A stretch of DNA of 34,915 nucleotides from Desulfogranum japonicum DSM 18378 (GCF_000429945.1 NZ_AUCV01000057.1:1-34915), one strand, 5' to 3'. Positions 1 through 9,157 are shown, counted from the stretch's first letter. Numbers and translations are program-made. Notes: a model not told the origin generated them from the sequence alone.

Positions 1-297
1 AAGATGAAGGAGCGAGCGAAGAATTGCAACGTGCATAGTGCGAGCCTGAAAAGCCAAGATTTTATATAGTCGAAATGAAAATCTTGCACATTATCAGAAA
101 GTTATCAAATACATGCAACCTTAAAAACACACGTCTCAAAATTCCCCTTGTGCCAGAAGGATTATTTTTTATGTCATGTCGTAAGCCCGTAGACGGATCG
201 GCTAGATTGTCATATGCAAAGCACATTGCATGGAAGAGTGAAACTGTAAATGATCGGAAATGACTTATTTTATTAACGCGGGGAGCTTGACTTAAAG

Positions 298-315
298 AAA
301 AATAAATCTGTCCCC
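298..315 (+). repeat. Short dispersed repeat, copy 1
   Basis: The sequence AAAATAAATCTGTCCCC recurs in inverted form at 430-449 and in direct form at 520-539 with one or two changes. Repeats of this form are often seen beside REP-associated IS200-like transposase genes; that link is from general knowledge, since no transposase is visible here. Confidence 0.5.
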
Positions 316-349
316 TTTTTCATTGCCAAGGTGTGAAAACAGATTATAC

Positions 350-366
350 GGTGCGCACGGCGCACC
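350..366. repeat. GC-rich hairpin
   Basis: GGTGCG and CGCACC form a 6-bp inverted repeat around a 5-base loop, followed by CTACC. It lies between repeat copies 1 and 2 in otherwise AT-rich DNA and resembles a small REP-type palindrome. It is not followed by a T tract, so it is not a convincing terminator. Confidence 0.45.
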
Positions 367-429
367 CTACCAAGCTGGTTGCAACAAAGTAGCTTCGGAG
401 GGCAAAATTGCAACGCTTGGAAAGAGACA

Positions 430-449
430 GGGGACTGATTTTATTTTTC
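430..449 (-). repeat. Short dispersed repeat, copy 2 (inverted)
   Basis: GGGGACTGATTTTATTTTTC is the reverse complement of copy 1 apart from a substitution and a one-base insertion, so copies 1 and 2 make an inverted pair about 115 bases apart. Confidence 0.5.
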
Positions 450-519
450 CCTGCAAATATCCCTGAGCGGTTACACCTGCCGACAGTCGCTGCAGAGGCA
501 GAAGCAGGCCGCTGCTCAA

Positions 520-539
520 GAAAAATCAATCTGTCTCCC
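520..539 (+). repeat. Short dispersed repeat, copy 3
   Basis: GAAAAATCAATCTGTCTCCC matches copy 1 in the same orientation with one substitution and one inserted base. It lies about 50 bases beyond the 3' end of the minus-strand gene. Confidence 0.45.
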
Positions 540-592
540 GGGTTATTCGGCCATTATCAGAGGGATGTGCACGACTTTAGGACTTTAGCTGG

Positions 593-2338
593 TTATTTGC
601 TGCCGAGAATATACCCAGCTGTTTCCAGGGTTTGAAGAAATTCATCTTCTTTTCCAGGAATTGCAACCAGGTGTTCTTCTCCCGCTGGCATGCAGAGTTT
701 GCTGAGTTGAGAATTGGTCAGAGCCTGGTTTCTGGCTTCAGAGGAGCATTTGATCAGGGTTACATTGCCTGCATTTACAAAGGCGGTTGAGCGATGTTCA
801 ACTTCAAAAAACAGTTGTTTGAGTTCGTTGTTGCATTCCCCGCCTGATAACGTTGCAAGTGTTTTTCTGATATCTTGCAGGCTTTCTCCGTTGCTTAACG
901 CTTTCAGCAGTGATGAAACAGATAGACGCCATCTGTCAACTTCTGTGCGCTCAGCAATTTTTTCCAGATAGAGTTCCTGGCCGGGAGCAATGGCTGTGGG
1001 ATTTTGGATGACCAGATCTGCGCCTTCAAATGAAAAGATGTCTGCATCAGGTTTTTGCTCTTGGTACTCATCCGCATGGCCCAGGACAAAAGCGCCGAGA
1101 TCATTGATTCGGATATATTCCAGCCCGTCACAATGGCTGAGGTATTCCAGGTCATCTGCACCCCAGCATGACCGGTAATCCTGGCTCCTTGCACCATAGG
1201 GGGCCTGGTATGCCACATCGATTAGTCCGAGGGTGGCGCAGTATTCGAACAGATAGATAAGCGTGTAGCGAAGTTGCAGCAACGGCCAGGTGTCATGGTA
1301 ATCCAGATGCCCGTATTGCTGGTTGAGAAAATAGAGCTTCCAGTCATAGTTGACCATAGCAAAGGAGTATTCATGGCTCGCCTGCTGCAGACGGTTGAAT
1401 TCATCAATGCTGATCCATTTTCCAGGCTGCAGGGTTTGCAAAAGCGCGTTGATCTTTGGGCGCCTTTTAACAGGGGATGTCATGGTGCGTCCCCCGTTGG
1501 ATTTTTGCCCCTTTATGGCTGTGACTTTTGAAAATTCATCAATAATTTTCGTTTTTTCCCATCGTTGCCATGCTTTCTGTATGCCGCTTGGCAGATCTTT
1601 TTGCAGGGCTTTGCGACCAGCAGGGGTGAGCGCTAAGGATGAACCGTCTGGCTTGGCAAGTCCACCACCCTGCAGCAGTAAAGGCCAGGCAAAAGGCTGC
1701 ATCGGGCCAAGATCCTCATCGTCGTACCAATCCGGTTCATAGAGTACACCTGCAATCTTTTTCATTGTAGCAGCTGTGGCTCTACCGGTTTTTGCGCTGA
1801 TCCGAATTTCTTTATCTTCGGTAAGGGTCAGGAGTGTGGCGAGATTTGCCAGGGCTGCTCTGGATGTTTCTCTGACAGTAAAACCCCGGTCGAGCACATA
1901 CTCGTTGTCCGTATAGTTGATGGTATCCTTCGGTGGTTTGGGAACTATACGTCGTAATTTATCGAGCAGGTCAGATGGCATGTGCCCCTGTAAGAGAAAA
2001 AGCTCCAGGAGCTCGGGGCCGCGTCCACGGTACTGTGCAGAGCTTTCGCTATGTTCCCAGGGGGAAGCCTGGTATTTGTTCACAAATATTCGCAACTGAA
2101 AGGTGCCGTTCCAAGTATGTACGGTTTCAGAAACAGCGTGCTGCCCAAGTACGGGAAGTTTATTGAAAATTCCTTGTAGATCGCTATACATCGCCTGCTT
2201 GATGGCCTGGATACGTTCATCTTTTCTTGATGGCACTTTCGGGCAGATAAGAGCTGCCAGCTGTTTCAATGTGTCAGTCCGGTATTCTTTCTCCAACAGG
2301 ACTTCCAAAAACGGGTAATGCACAGTATGTTGAGCCAT
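593..2338 (-). CDS. Helicase-accessory-like protein (XPB/Ssl2 N-terminal-like domain)
   Basis: This 581-residue soluble protein has no signal peptide, membrane segment or obvious catalytic motif. The last ~150 residues, from about 430, read like the PF13625 type domain found next to bacterial helicases: a segment 'ADLVIQNPTAIAPG', then a 'WRLSVSSLLKALSNGES' segment, and a closing 'LQTLETAGYILG'. Residues 150-400 are rich in winged-helix-like segments. The gene is divergent from the SNF2 ATPase with 112 bases between the starts, so they may share a control region. I infer that it is a DNA-binding or regulatory partner of that ATPase. The start is the ATG after an AAGAAG purine run. The family assignment is from recognition of pattern only and the cellular role is unknown. 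Confidence 0.7.
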   Translation of the reverse strand: MAQHTVHYPFLEVLLEKEYRTDTLKQLAALICPKVPSRKDERIQAIKQAMYSDLQGIFNKLPVLGQHAVSETVHTWNGTFQLRIFVNKYQASPWEHSESSAQYRGRGPELLELFLLQGHMPSDLLDKLRRIVPKPPKDTINYTDNEYVLDRGFTVRETSRAALANLATLLTLTEDKEIRISAKTGRATAATMKKIAGVLYEPDWYDDEDLGPMQPFAWPLLLQGGGLAKPDGSSLALTPAGRKALQKDLPSGIQKAWQRWEKTKIIDEFSKVTAIKGQKSNGGRTMTSPVKRRPKINALLQTLQPGKWISIDEFNRLQQASHEYSFAMVNYDWKLYFLNQQYGHLDYHDTWPLLQLRYTLIYLFEYCATLGLIDVAYQAPYGARSQDYRSCWGADDLEYLSHCDGLEYIRINDLGAFVLGHADEYQEQKPDADIFSFEGADLVIQNPTAIAPGQELYLEKIAERTEVDRWRLSVSSLLKALSNGESLQDIRKTLATLSGGECNNELKQLFFEVEHRSTAFVNAGNVTLIKCSSEARNQALTNSQLSKLCMPAGEEHLVAIPGKEDEFLQTLETAGYILGSK

Positions 2339-2450
2339 TTCTTCTTTTGCCTGGTATTGTATTGGGATTTGCCTATCCCCTTAAAGAAGGGAAATAATAT
2401 TTAAAATATACAGTATATAGGTTCTGTTTAACTCAATAAATAATCTGACG
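2339..2450. promoter_or_regulatory. Shared divergent promoter region
   Basis: These 112 bases separate the divergent 581-residue gene and the SNF2 gene. The right half is very AT-rich (around 2393-2445, including TATACAGTATATAGG), as expected for a promoter, but I cannot place one -35/-10 pair with confidence on either strand. Confidence 0.35.
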
Positions 2451-5400
2451 ATGAATCAAACGAGAAATATCGATAAACGCATGGCCCAGTATCACGCTTT
2501 GTCTCGGTTAGCCAAATGCATAGTACAGATAGTAACCGTTAATGTTGATAATTGCAGAATCGGAACAATCCTTGATTGTTTGCATGATATGGACTTTCGT
2601 CAGGACAATGGCAGGAAGCTGAGCGTCCAGAGTACACAGAAAGTACAGAAAGAATTGATCAGTAAGGAGATACTGTTCAAATCAGCCAAGGGGTTACGCT
2701 GTTCGGAGTCCATATGCGGCGAGGTACTGCGGGATATGCTTAAGCAGGGCAGTTATGCGCATATTGCTTCCGTTCTTCAACAGCATATAACTATGCCTGT
2801 TATGAATAAACGATCCAACCCCTTTGAAAATTATCAACAGTTGCTGCGATCTTTTCAAATGGCTTTGTTCACGCATAACTCCATAGAGACAATCAGGATC
2901 ATTGAAGAGGAGTATGCGTATCTTTTTTTCCATGAAGAGTTTCTGCAGAATAACCCGTACCACATTACGCTGAATGCGCCTTTTTCCGAGGAGATGATGG
3001 ATGCAATACATCCGGAAATAAGGCTGCTAGTCGGGCTCCTTATGCTGGAGAGAGTGGCGCGATTACTGGAGCCTGCTACAGATATTCTGATGTATATCAT
3101 GGACAGGTATCATGAAGAGATTCTGGGTAATTCCACTACGCTGCGTTTGATCAGGCATAACTTGCTGTGTGGAGATTCCTTTCTTGCAGATTCCCTTGCC
3201 GAAACCCTTGGGGGAGACCTCGAGGCCGAGCAGCTTAGCCGTATGGCCTGGGCAGCGACTATTCGGGGTGAGCATCAGGAAGCCAACAGGCTGTTTGAGC
3301 GGAGTATACAGTGTATTGCCAAGGCAACCGGAAAGAAAAAAGTTTTTTTACAAAGCGAAGCCGGAATTTTTCATCTCCTTTCTCTGCTTGCAGAGGACAA
3401 GGATAGTGCGAGGGAAAAAGCCCTTGAATATATTAAGATAGCAGAGAAAAATACATATCCTCTTTTCTTTCTCATGCAGGTCATACGGCCTATTTTTGAG
3501 GATCAGCTTGGGTTGGTGCCCAGTAAAAGCCATCCGCTTGCCAATGAATTTACCCGTCATATAGAAAACCCTCTTCTTTTTTTTCTCAGTAACCTCGTCC
3601 TTGCCTGGAGTGATACTGCGGCGGCGAAAAGAAATAGTCGTCTGATAGGTCAGCTCAGGGATAAGGCCTATGAAAACGGCTATATCTGGCTTGCCGCTGA
3701 ATTGTCTGAACTGCTCGCGTTTGTCGGCATCGACAAAGCGGAAAACAAGAGCGTCTCAAGTGAATTGCACTCCCTGGGAGAGACAGTCAGCTGTGTTACC
3801 TTAATGAAAGAGCAACCCAAGTGGGAGAAAACGCTTAAAACCCTGCTGCGCATCGCCGGCCAAGGCACGGAGAAGAATGCCTCAAGGACGGCTGAACAAC
3901 GACTGGTATGGTTGTTTAGTCATAACCCTAAGTATAATTACAGTAACATAACTCCCAGGTTGCAGAATCTAAGTAAAAATGGCACCTGGACCAAAGGCAG
4001 GGTAGTTGGACTGAAAAATTTGTACGATAATCATTCCCAAATGACAGTGCTCACTGAACAGGACCATCGGGTATGTCGGACCATTGAGGAGTCATATACG
4101 CGTTCTGGTTATGGATATAGGTATGGGAAGGCTGATTATAGTTTTGATTATAAGCAGGCTCTTCTCGCTTTGGTGGGGCACCCTTTACTCTTTTTGGAAA
4201 ACTCTCCTGATGTGCATGTGGAGCTTGTTGCCGCTGAACCGGAATTGCAACTGATAGAGCAGGGTGGGAAGATTCAGCTGGCTGTTTCTCCGACTTTTTC
4301 TGGACAGGAAGTTGTGGTGGTCAAGGATACCCCCACGCGTTACAAACTGATTCAATTTAGCCAGAAGCACCAAGATATCATGCAGGTGTTGGGCAAAGGG
4401 CTGACTATTCCCAAATCCGGGGAAAAACTGGCTGGCAAGGTCGCGGATTCCTTGTCTTCAATGATCACGGTGCATTCGGATCTTGCAGCGACTGCAAACA
4501 CTGCATGTAAAACCGTGGAGGCAGACAGCACTCCCCATGCACATATTATTCCCCACCAGGATGGAATATCCCTGGAATTTTTGGTGAAACCGTTTGGAAC
4601 TGAGGGCTCAAGCTTCAGGCCTGGAAAGGGCGGCAAAAATGTGCTGACAGAAATACAGGGTGAAAAGGTGCAGGCTATGCGCGATTTTGCAGAAGAAAAC
4701 AGACTACAGGAAGAGATTCTTCAGTCCTGTCCCACTTTTCAGCATCTGGAAGAAAGAGATAATCAATGGCTGGTGGAAGACCTGGCAGAAACGCTGCAGC
4801 TCTTGCTGGAACTGAAAGAATGCGACCAGCAGGTAATACTGGAGTGGCCCCAGGGAGAAAAATTCAGCATCCGCAAACAGGTATCTTTGGACAACCTGTC
4901 CATGCAGATCAAACAGCAAAGGGACTGGTTTAAAGCCACGGGCACCTTGGAGATAGATGATACCCTGGCTCTGGATTTACAAAAGTTGCTCGACATGCTC
5001 AACCAGGGCACGGGCAGATTTGTTCCCCTGGATGACGGGTCATTTCTGGCTTTAACCGGGCAACTGCGTAAACGGCTGAAAGAGTTACAGGCATTCTCTG
5101 AGAAAAGTGGAAAAGGCATGCGTTTCCCTCAACTTGCAACGCTTGCATTGCAGGATTTTACGGAAGAGGTCGGGCAGCTTGAAACCGATGAAGCCTGGAA
5201 ACAGCATTGCCGTCAACTCAGGGAAGTGGTCAACCCAAACATACCCTCTACCTTTCAGGGTGAACTCCGGGAATACCAGCAGGCAGGGTTTTCATGGCTG
5301 GCCCAACTTTCACACTGGGGGGTGGGAGCCTGCCTGGCCGATGATATGGGACTTGGCAAGACCATCCAGGCACTGGCAGCTATCCTGCTTCGGGCATCCC

Positions 5401-6641
5401 AGGGGCCGACATTGGTAGTTGCTCCGTTATCTGTTACATCCAACTGGCAGGATGAGGCCAGGCGTTTTGCCCCAACCCTGAATGTGATTGTCTTTGGTCC
5501 TGGAGACAGGCAACAGACCATTCAGAATCTGCAGCCATTTGACCTGCTTATCGTCAGTTATGGGCTCTTGCCGCTGGAGTCCGAATTGCTTTGCAGTGTG
5601 CAATGGCAGACCGTGGTGCTCGACGAAGCCCAGGCCATAAAGAATGCTCAGACCAAGCGGTCCAAGGCTGCCATGGGATTGCAGGCTGAATTCAGGATTA
5701 TTACCACAGGTACACCGGTTGAAAATCATCTGAGTGAACTGTGGACCCTGTTTCATTTCCTCAATCCGGGGTTGCTTGGTTCGTTTAAAAAATTCAACGA
5801 GAAATTTGCCATTCCCATTGAACGGGATCAGGATAGAGAGGTCAGGCAGCAACTGCGTAAATTGCTGCATCCCTTTATCCTGCGTCGCTTAAAGAGCGAT
5901 GTCTTGCAGGAGTTACCTGCAAAGACAGAGGTAACCCTCGAGGTTGAAATGAGCGAAGACGAGGCGTTGCTGTATGAAGCCCAACGGTTGCAGGCCCTGG
6001 AGAATATTGATGCTCACAGTGATGAAGGAGCAGGGCAGAAGCACCTGCGCATTCTTGGCGAAATCACCAGATTGCGCCGATTATGTTGCCATCCAAAGCT
6101 GGTGGTACCTGATTGCGGCATTGGAGGTACCAAACTGAAAGTGTTTGGAGATACTGTGCGTGAACTGTTGGCCAATAATCATAAGACATTGGTGTTCAGC
6201 CAGTTTGTGGACCATCTTACTCTTTTGCGCGAGTTTCTGGATGCAGAAAAAATACCCTATCAATATCTGGATGGATCCACTTCCATAAAGAAGAGGAAAC
6301 AACGGATACGTGATTTCCAGAACGGTGAAGGAGATGTCTTTCTTATCAGTTTAAAGGCTGGTGGGGCAGGGTTGAATCTTACGGCAGCTGATTATGTTAT
6401 CCATATGGATCCCTGGTGGAATCCTGCTGTGGAAGACCAGGCATCTGATCGGGCTCACCGTATTGGCCAGGAGCGACCGGTTACAGTCTATCGCCTGGTG
6501 GTCAAAAATTCCATTGAAGAACAGATACTGGATCTTCACAAGGAGAAGCGTGATCTTGCAGAGAGCCTTCTGAAAGGTACGGATGCTGCGGGCAAGGTGT
6601 CTGCTCAGGAGTTGCTTGCCTTATTACAGAAAGATGCCTAA
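2451..6641 (+). CDS. SNF2-family DNA-dependent ATPase
   Basis: This 1396-residue protein ends in a full SNF2 motor. Walker A 'DDMGLGKT' lies near residue 965, the DEAQ box (VLDEAQAIKN) near 1058, and the motif VI region QASDRAHRIGQ near 1330. Such motors translocate on double-stranded DNA and remodel bound proteins. The long N-terminal half (about 1-900) is mostly helical and TPR-like around 220-450, without a nuclease or methylase motif I can see; it probably supplies target recognition. The start has only a weak ribosome site, and a second ATG lies ten codons on at 2481. It is divergent from the helicase-accessory-like gene and overlaps or abuts the phosphoesterase downstream. Similar motors occur in general DNA maintenance and in defence loci; nothing here decides which. 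Confidence 0.92.
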   Translation: MNQTRNIDKRMAQYHALSRLAKCIVQIVTVNVDNCRIGTILDCLHDMDFRQDNGRKLSVQSTQKVQKELISKEILFKSAKGLRCSESICGEVLRDMLKQGSYAHIASVLQQHITMPVMNKRSNPFENYQQLLRSFQMALFTHNSIETIRIIEEEYAYLFFHEEFLQNNPYHITLNAPFSEEMMDAIHPEIRLLVGLLMLERVARLLEPATDILMYIMDRYHEEILGNSTTLRLIRHNLLCGDSFLADSLAETLGGDLEAEQLSRMAWAATIRGEHQEANRLFERSIQCIAKATGKKKVFLQSEAGIFHLLSLLAEDKDSAREKALEYIKIAEKNTYPLFFLMQVIRPIFEDQLGLVPSKSHPLANEFTRHIENPLLFFLSNLVLAWSDTAAAKRNSRLIGQLRDKAYENGYIWLAAELSELLAFVGIDKAENKSVSSELHSLGETVSCVTLMKEQPKWEKTLKTLLRIAGQGTEKNASRTAEQRLVWLFSHNPKYNYSNITPRLQNLSKNGTWTKGRVVGLKNLYDNHSQMTVLTEQDHRVCRTIEESYTRSGYGYRYGKADYSFDYKQALLALVGHPLLFLENSPDVHVELVAAEPELQLIEQGGKIQLAVSPTFSGQEVVVVKDTPTRYKLIQFSQKHQDIMQVLGKGLTIPKSGEKLAGKVADSLSSMITVHSDLAATANTACKTVEADSTPHAHIIPHQDGISLEFLVKPFGTEGSSFRPGKGGKNVLTEIQGEKVQAMRDFAEENRLQEEILQSCPTFQHLEERDNQWLVEDLAETLQLLLELKECDQQVILEWPQGEKFSIRKQVSLDNLSMQIKQQRDWFKATGTLEIDDTLALDLQKLLDMLNQGTGRFVPLDDGSFLALTGQLRKRLKELQAFSEKSGKGMRFPQLATLALQDFTEEVGQLETDEAWKQHCRQLREVVNPNIPSTFQGELREYQQAGFSWLAQLSHWGVGACLADDMGLGKTIQALAAILLRASQGPTLVVAPLSVTSNWQDEARRFAPTLNVIVFGPGDRQQTIQNLQPFDLLIVSYGLLPLESELLCSVQWQTVVLDEAQAIKNAQTKRSKAAMGLQAEFRIITTGTPVENHLSELWTLFHFLNPGLLGSFKKFNEKFAIPIERDQDREVRQQLRKLLHPFILRRLKSDVLQELPAKTEVTLEVEMSEDEALLYEAQRLQALENIDAHSDEGAGQKHLRILGEITRLRRLCCHPKLVVPDCGIGGTKLKVFGDTVRELLANNHKTLVFSQFVDHLTLLREFLDAEKIPYQYLDGSTSIKKRKQRIRDFQNGEGDVFLISLKAGGAGLNLTAADYVIHMDPWWNPAVEDQASDRAHRIGQERPVTVYRLVVKNSIEEQILDLHKEKRDLAESLLKGTDAAGKVSAQELLALLQKDA

Positions 6642-6642
6642 A

Positions 6643-7458
6643 ATGCACATTATTCATATTTCAGATCTCCATTTTGGTCACCCCATGCAGTGTGATCTGG
6701 CGGTGCTCAGCTCTTCCATTCAGGCAATGGCTCCGGACCTTGTTGTTATAAGTGGTGACCTTACCCACCGAGCCCGTACACGCGAATACAGAGAGAGTGC
6801 TCTCTTTCTGGAACAACTGGGAATTTCGTACCTGACAGTTCCCGGTAACCACGATGTCTCCATTCATCATCCTGGAGAACGCCTCTTTCATCCCTGGAAA
6901 AAGTGGCGTACCCATATCGGATCCACAGGAATTGTTCGATACAATGGCGCTGATTTCACTGTTGTAGGTATAAATACTGTTCGAAGATTTGGCTGGTATT
7001 GGGATTGGTCCAGGGGGCGTATCAGCAGTGAGCAGGTCAGGGAGGTTCAGAAATATCTGGCATCTGTGGAGGGGAAAAGCATTACCGTTCTGGTCGCACA
7101 TCATCCCTTCTGGCTGCCTGATGCATATCGGAACAGGGCCCTGATTATGAAAGGAGAGGATGCGTTACCCCGGTTGGCGGCAAGTGGTGTGGACCTGATA
7201 CTGGGTGGCCATGTCCATGTTCCGTTTTGTACGGTCCGCAGCGGCATGATCATTTCCAATGCTGGTGCTCCGTGTGTAAAACGTCTCCCTGAAGGTGTGA
7301 TGAACGGGTTCAGTTCCATTCGTGCGGAACAACGGCAACTGGTGATAACTCACTGGGTATTGCAGGATAAACAGTATATTCCGCAACAGAAGAATCGTTT
7401 CATAAAAAGAGAAGATAGATGGGATCTGCTCGGGGAGACAACTGCAGAGCATCCGTAG
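6643..7458 (+). CDS. Calcineurin-like metallophosphoesterase
   Basis: The product is about 271 residues with all the metal-binding signatures of the calcineurin-like phosphoesterase fold: D-x-H in 'ISDLHFGH' at the N terminus, 'SGDLTHR', 'PGNHD', 'AHHPFW' and 'GGHVHVP' near residue 190. These residues bind two metal ions and hydrolyse phosphomono- or diesters; the substrate cannot be read from sequence. There is no signal peptide, so it is cytoplasmic. I place the start at the ATG at 6643, one base after the SNF2 stop codon; an in-frame ATG at 6634 would overlap that gene by 8 bases. Either way the two are translationally coupled. The lipid kinase gene follows 21 bases downstream, so these three genes probably form one transcript. 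Confidence 0.88.
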   Translation: MHIIHISDLHFGHPMQCDLAVLSSSIQAMAPDLVVISGDLTHRARTREYRESALFLEQLGISYLTVPGNHDVSIHHPGERLFHPWKKWRTHIGSTGIVRYNGADFTVVGINTVRRFGWYWDWSRGRISSEQVREVQKYLASVEGKSITVLVAHHPFWLPDAYRNRALIMKGEDALPRLAASGVDLILGGHVHVPFCTVRSGMIISNAGAPCVKRLPEGVMNGFSSIRAEQRQLVITHWVLQDKQYIPQQKNRFIKREDRWDLLGETTAEHP

Positions 7459-7479
7459 TAATTGGGTAAAGGGGATCTT

Positions 7480-8343
7480 ATGAAATATCCGGTTTTTATC
7501 AATCCCGGTTCTGGTAATGGCTCGACGAATATGGATATCCTGCAGCAGGATAAACGGCTGGATACCCATATCCTTTCTCCTGACAAGATGCATAAGGCAC
7601 TACTTGAGCATAAACGTAAGAAGACTCCCAGGGTGTTGGTATGCGGAGGCGACGGTACCCTTGGCCTTTCTGCTTCAGCACTGCAGGGGAGTACCACCGA
7701 GCTTGCCGTGCTTCCCGGTGGCACGTTGAATCATTTTGCCCAACGTATGGGGGTACCATCCAATCTGGATGATGCTTTGGAACTGGCACTGGCAGGCAAG
7801 GCCTCGGCAATTGATGTTGGAACGGTTAATGGCAGGGTATTTCTTAATACCAGTTCGGTGGGAGCGTATGTGCAATTTGTTCGCACACGTAATCATCTGG
7901 AAAAACGCATGAGCTATTCTCTGGCGAGCCTGGTTGCCGGTATTCGCCGACTGCTTCGCCTTCGTAGTGCCAGGATACAACTGGATAGCACACTATTGAG
8001 ATCACCATTGGTGTTTGTGGGAGTGGGGGAACGTGAGCTGGCGTTTCCATTTCTCGGCGCAGAGCGTCATGATGGAAGAAACGGTTTGCATCTCATCGCC
8101 CTGAAAAGCAAAGGTCGTCTGGAAACCCTAAACATCGCCTTGAATGCCATTTTTCGGGGCATAGATCCGTTGAAGAAAACCAGAGATGTTGAAGCGCGGA
8201 TGGTTGAAAGTGTGTGTTTACAGTATAAACGCAAAAAACGAAGTATTTATGTCGCTTTGGATGGCGAACTCTGTTTTCTGCAGGCTCCCTTACAGTATGA
8301 ATATGTACGGGAAGCATTACTGGTGGTTAGTGCCCGGCCATAA
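7480..8343 (+). CDS. Diacylglycerol-kinase-family lipid kinase
   Basis: This 287-residue cytoplasmic protein has the DAGK catalytic domain: 'VFINPGSGNG' at the N terminus, the nucleotide-binding 'VCGGDGTLGLSASAL' near residue 52, and 'AVLPGGTLNHFAQ' near 80. Family members (YegS, DgkB, bacterial sphingosine-kinase-like enzymes) phosphorylate a lipid hydroxyl at the inner membrane face. The lipid is unknown here. The C-terminal part is the beta-rich lipid-binding subdomain. The start is the ATG at 7480, which has AAAGGGGA five bases before it; an in-frame TTG at 7462 is less likely because the ribosome site would lie inside the gene. It is the last gene of the SNF2-phosphoesterase-kinase series. 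Confidence 0.88.
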   Translation: MKYPVFINPGSGNGSTNMDILQQDKRLDTHILSPDKMHKALLEHKRKKTPRVLVCGGDGTLGLSASALQGSTTELAVLPGGTLNHFAQRMGVPSNLDDALELALAGKASAIDVGTVNGRVFLNTSSVGAYVQFVRTRNHLEKRMSYSLASLVAGIRRLLRLRSARIQLDSTLLRSPLVFVGVGERELAFPFLGAERHDGRNGLHLIALKSKGRLETLNIALNAIFRGIDPLKKTRDVEARMVESVCLQYKRKKRSIYVALDGELCFLQAPLQYEYVREALLVVSARP

Positions 8344-8716
8344 ATGGTCTTTTCGGAGTCTCGTTCCTCGCTTACCAACTCAACTTTGCATGTAACTCAT
8401 CACAGGGTCTGTATCTTCCTGGTTTCACTCACCTCCGCAATGCAACTGACTCCAGGTGCTCATATTTGGACAAGCGTGATTTTTGCAGAAAAGCGCAAAC
8501 TTAAAGAAGTGTATGGCCTGGAAAAAAGCCTGCTTTGTATTTGGGAATAATTGATTTTGTTTCAAGTGTTTGCGCTGACACGGGTCTTTTTTTAAATAAC
8601 GATTGCCAATAAAAAACTTGAAAAAGTTGCGCGTCTTCAATACCATTCAAACTGGCACCACCTTGTGGTGTTTATTTTTTTATGAAGATCAACGCGTTCT
8701 TATCACGATTATTATT
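8344..8716. other. Gene-free stretch after lipid kinase
   Basis: No convincing gene is visible. An open frame from 8344 to 8550 begins directly on the kinase stop codon, has no ribosome site and an unprotein-like composition. The segment 8441-8476 resembles, in inverted orientation, the segment 9027-9063 on the other side of the small ORF. Confidence 0.4.
8441..8476 (+). repeat. Inverted-pair segment, left copy
   Basis: AACTG, four unlike bases, CAGGTGCT, CA.ATTTGG and AAGCG appear here and, reverse complemented, at 9027-9063, with about 26 of 34 positions matching by eye. The pair brackets the small ORF at 8717-8941. Confidence 0.35.
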
Positions 8717-8941
8717 ATGGTACAGGCTTGTTTTATACTGGAAGCAAAGATAGCAAAAAATGAATGGATAGCAATATCAGAGACTTATCCAGAGTTGAAG
8801 ATATCGTCTCTATTTGAAGCCGAAGAGCAGGCCCTTTCTGCCAAGGCACAATTGAAAAGCGCCTTAATGGGGCCATGGAAGGGGACGTATAAAAAGTATC
8901 CAATTAGAGTGCGGAAATTGGATTCCAACAATTGTAACTGA
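8717..8941 (+). CDS. Small hypothetical protein (doubtful)
   Basis: A 74-residue open frame beginning MVQACFILEAKIAKNEWIA and ending in a basic segment. The composition is mildly protein-like, with an amphipathic, charged middle part (residues 25-50). No clear ribosome site precedes the ATG; the same frame extends upstream to 8603 without a better one. I do not recognise a family. It stands alone between the lipid kinase and the convergent cyclase gene, and a weak hairpin followed by T-rich DNA lies at 9104-9119. It may be a real orphan gene or a remnant of an element bounded by the inverted segment pair. Confidence 0.3.
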   Translation: MVQACFILEAKIAKNEWIAISETYPELKISSLFEAEEQALSAKAQLKSALMGPWKGTYKKYPIRVRKLDSNNCN

Positions 8942-9026
8942 TCACAGATACCCCACAAAGTCTCCCGCTGGTCGCTTATCTCTTGCACGATCACGGTTTC
9001 CCGCATAGATAACCTGCCGGAGTCTT

Positions 9027-9063
9027 CGCTTACCCAAATCTGAAGCACCTGCGACCAGTTACA
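9027..9063 (-). repeat. Inverted-pair segment, right copy
   Basis: Read on the minus strand this segment matches 8441-8476, including CAGGTGCT, ATTTGG and AAGCG. The rest of 8940-9100 shows no second long match to the left side, so the pair is only locally similar. Confidence 0.35.
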
Positions 9064-9103
9064 ACTCAGAAATACCTGAAATATCAGTGTTGTTAACACC
9101 GAG

Positions 9104-9130
9104 AACTGCCAGGGCAGTTTATACTTTTCT
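9104..9130 (+). terminator. Weak hairpin, possible terminator
   Basis: AACTGC and GCAGTT form a short inverted repeat (9104-9119) followed on the plus strand by TTTATACTTTTC. It could end plus-strand transcription from the small ORF or separate it from the convergent cyclase gene. The stem is short and the T tract is broken. Confidence 0.3.
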
Positions 9131-9157
9131 TAAGTGATCATATCCGAGCAATACTCG

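Larger units (their letters stand above)
1..592. other. Gene-free left flank with repeat relics
   Basis: I see no reading frame here with a plausible start, ribosome site and protein-like composition; the short open frames look like chance. The stretch is AT-rich and holds three copies of a short repeat (annotated separately) and a GC-rich hairpin near 350-366. It ends at the 3' end of the minus-strand 581-residue gene. It is probably a decayed mobile-element scar. Confidence 0.5.

Noticed and set aside
408-635. 75-codon plus-strand frame in the left flank
   Set aside because: It spans repeat copies and overlaps the 3' end of a real minus-strand gene; no start signal.
8344-8550. 68-codon frame after the lipid kinase
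   Set aside because: It starts on the kinase stop codon without a ribosome site, and its composition is not protein-like.
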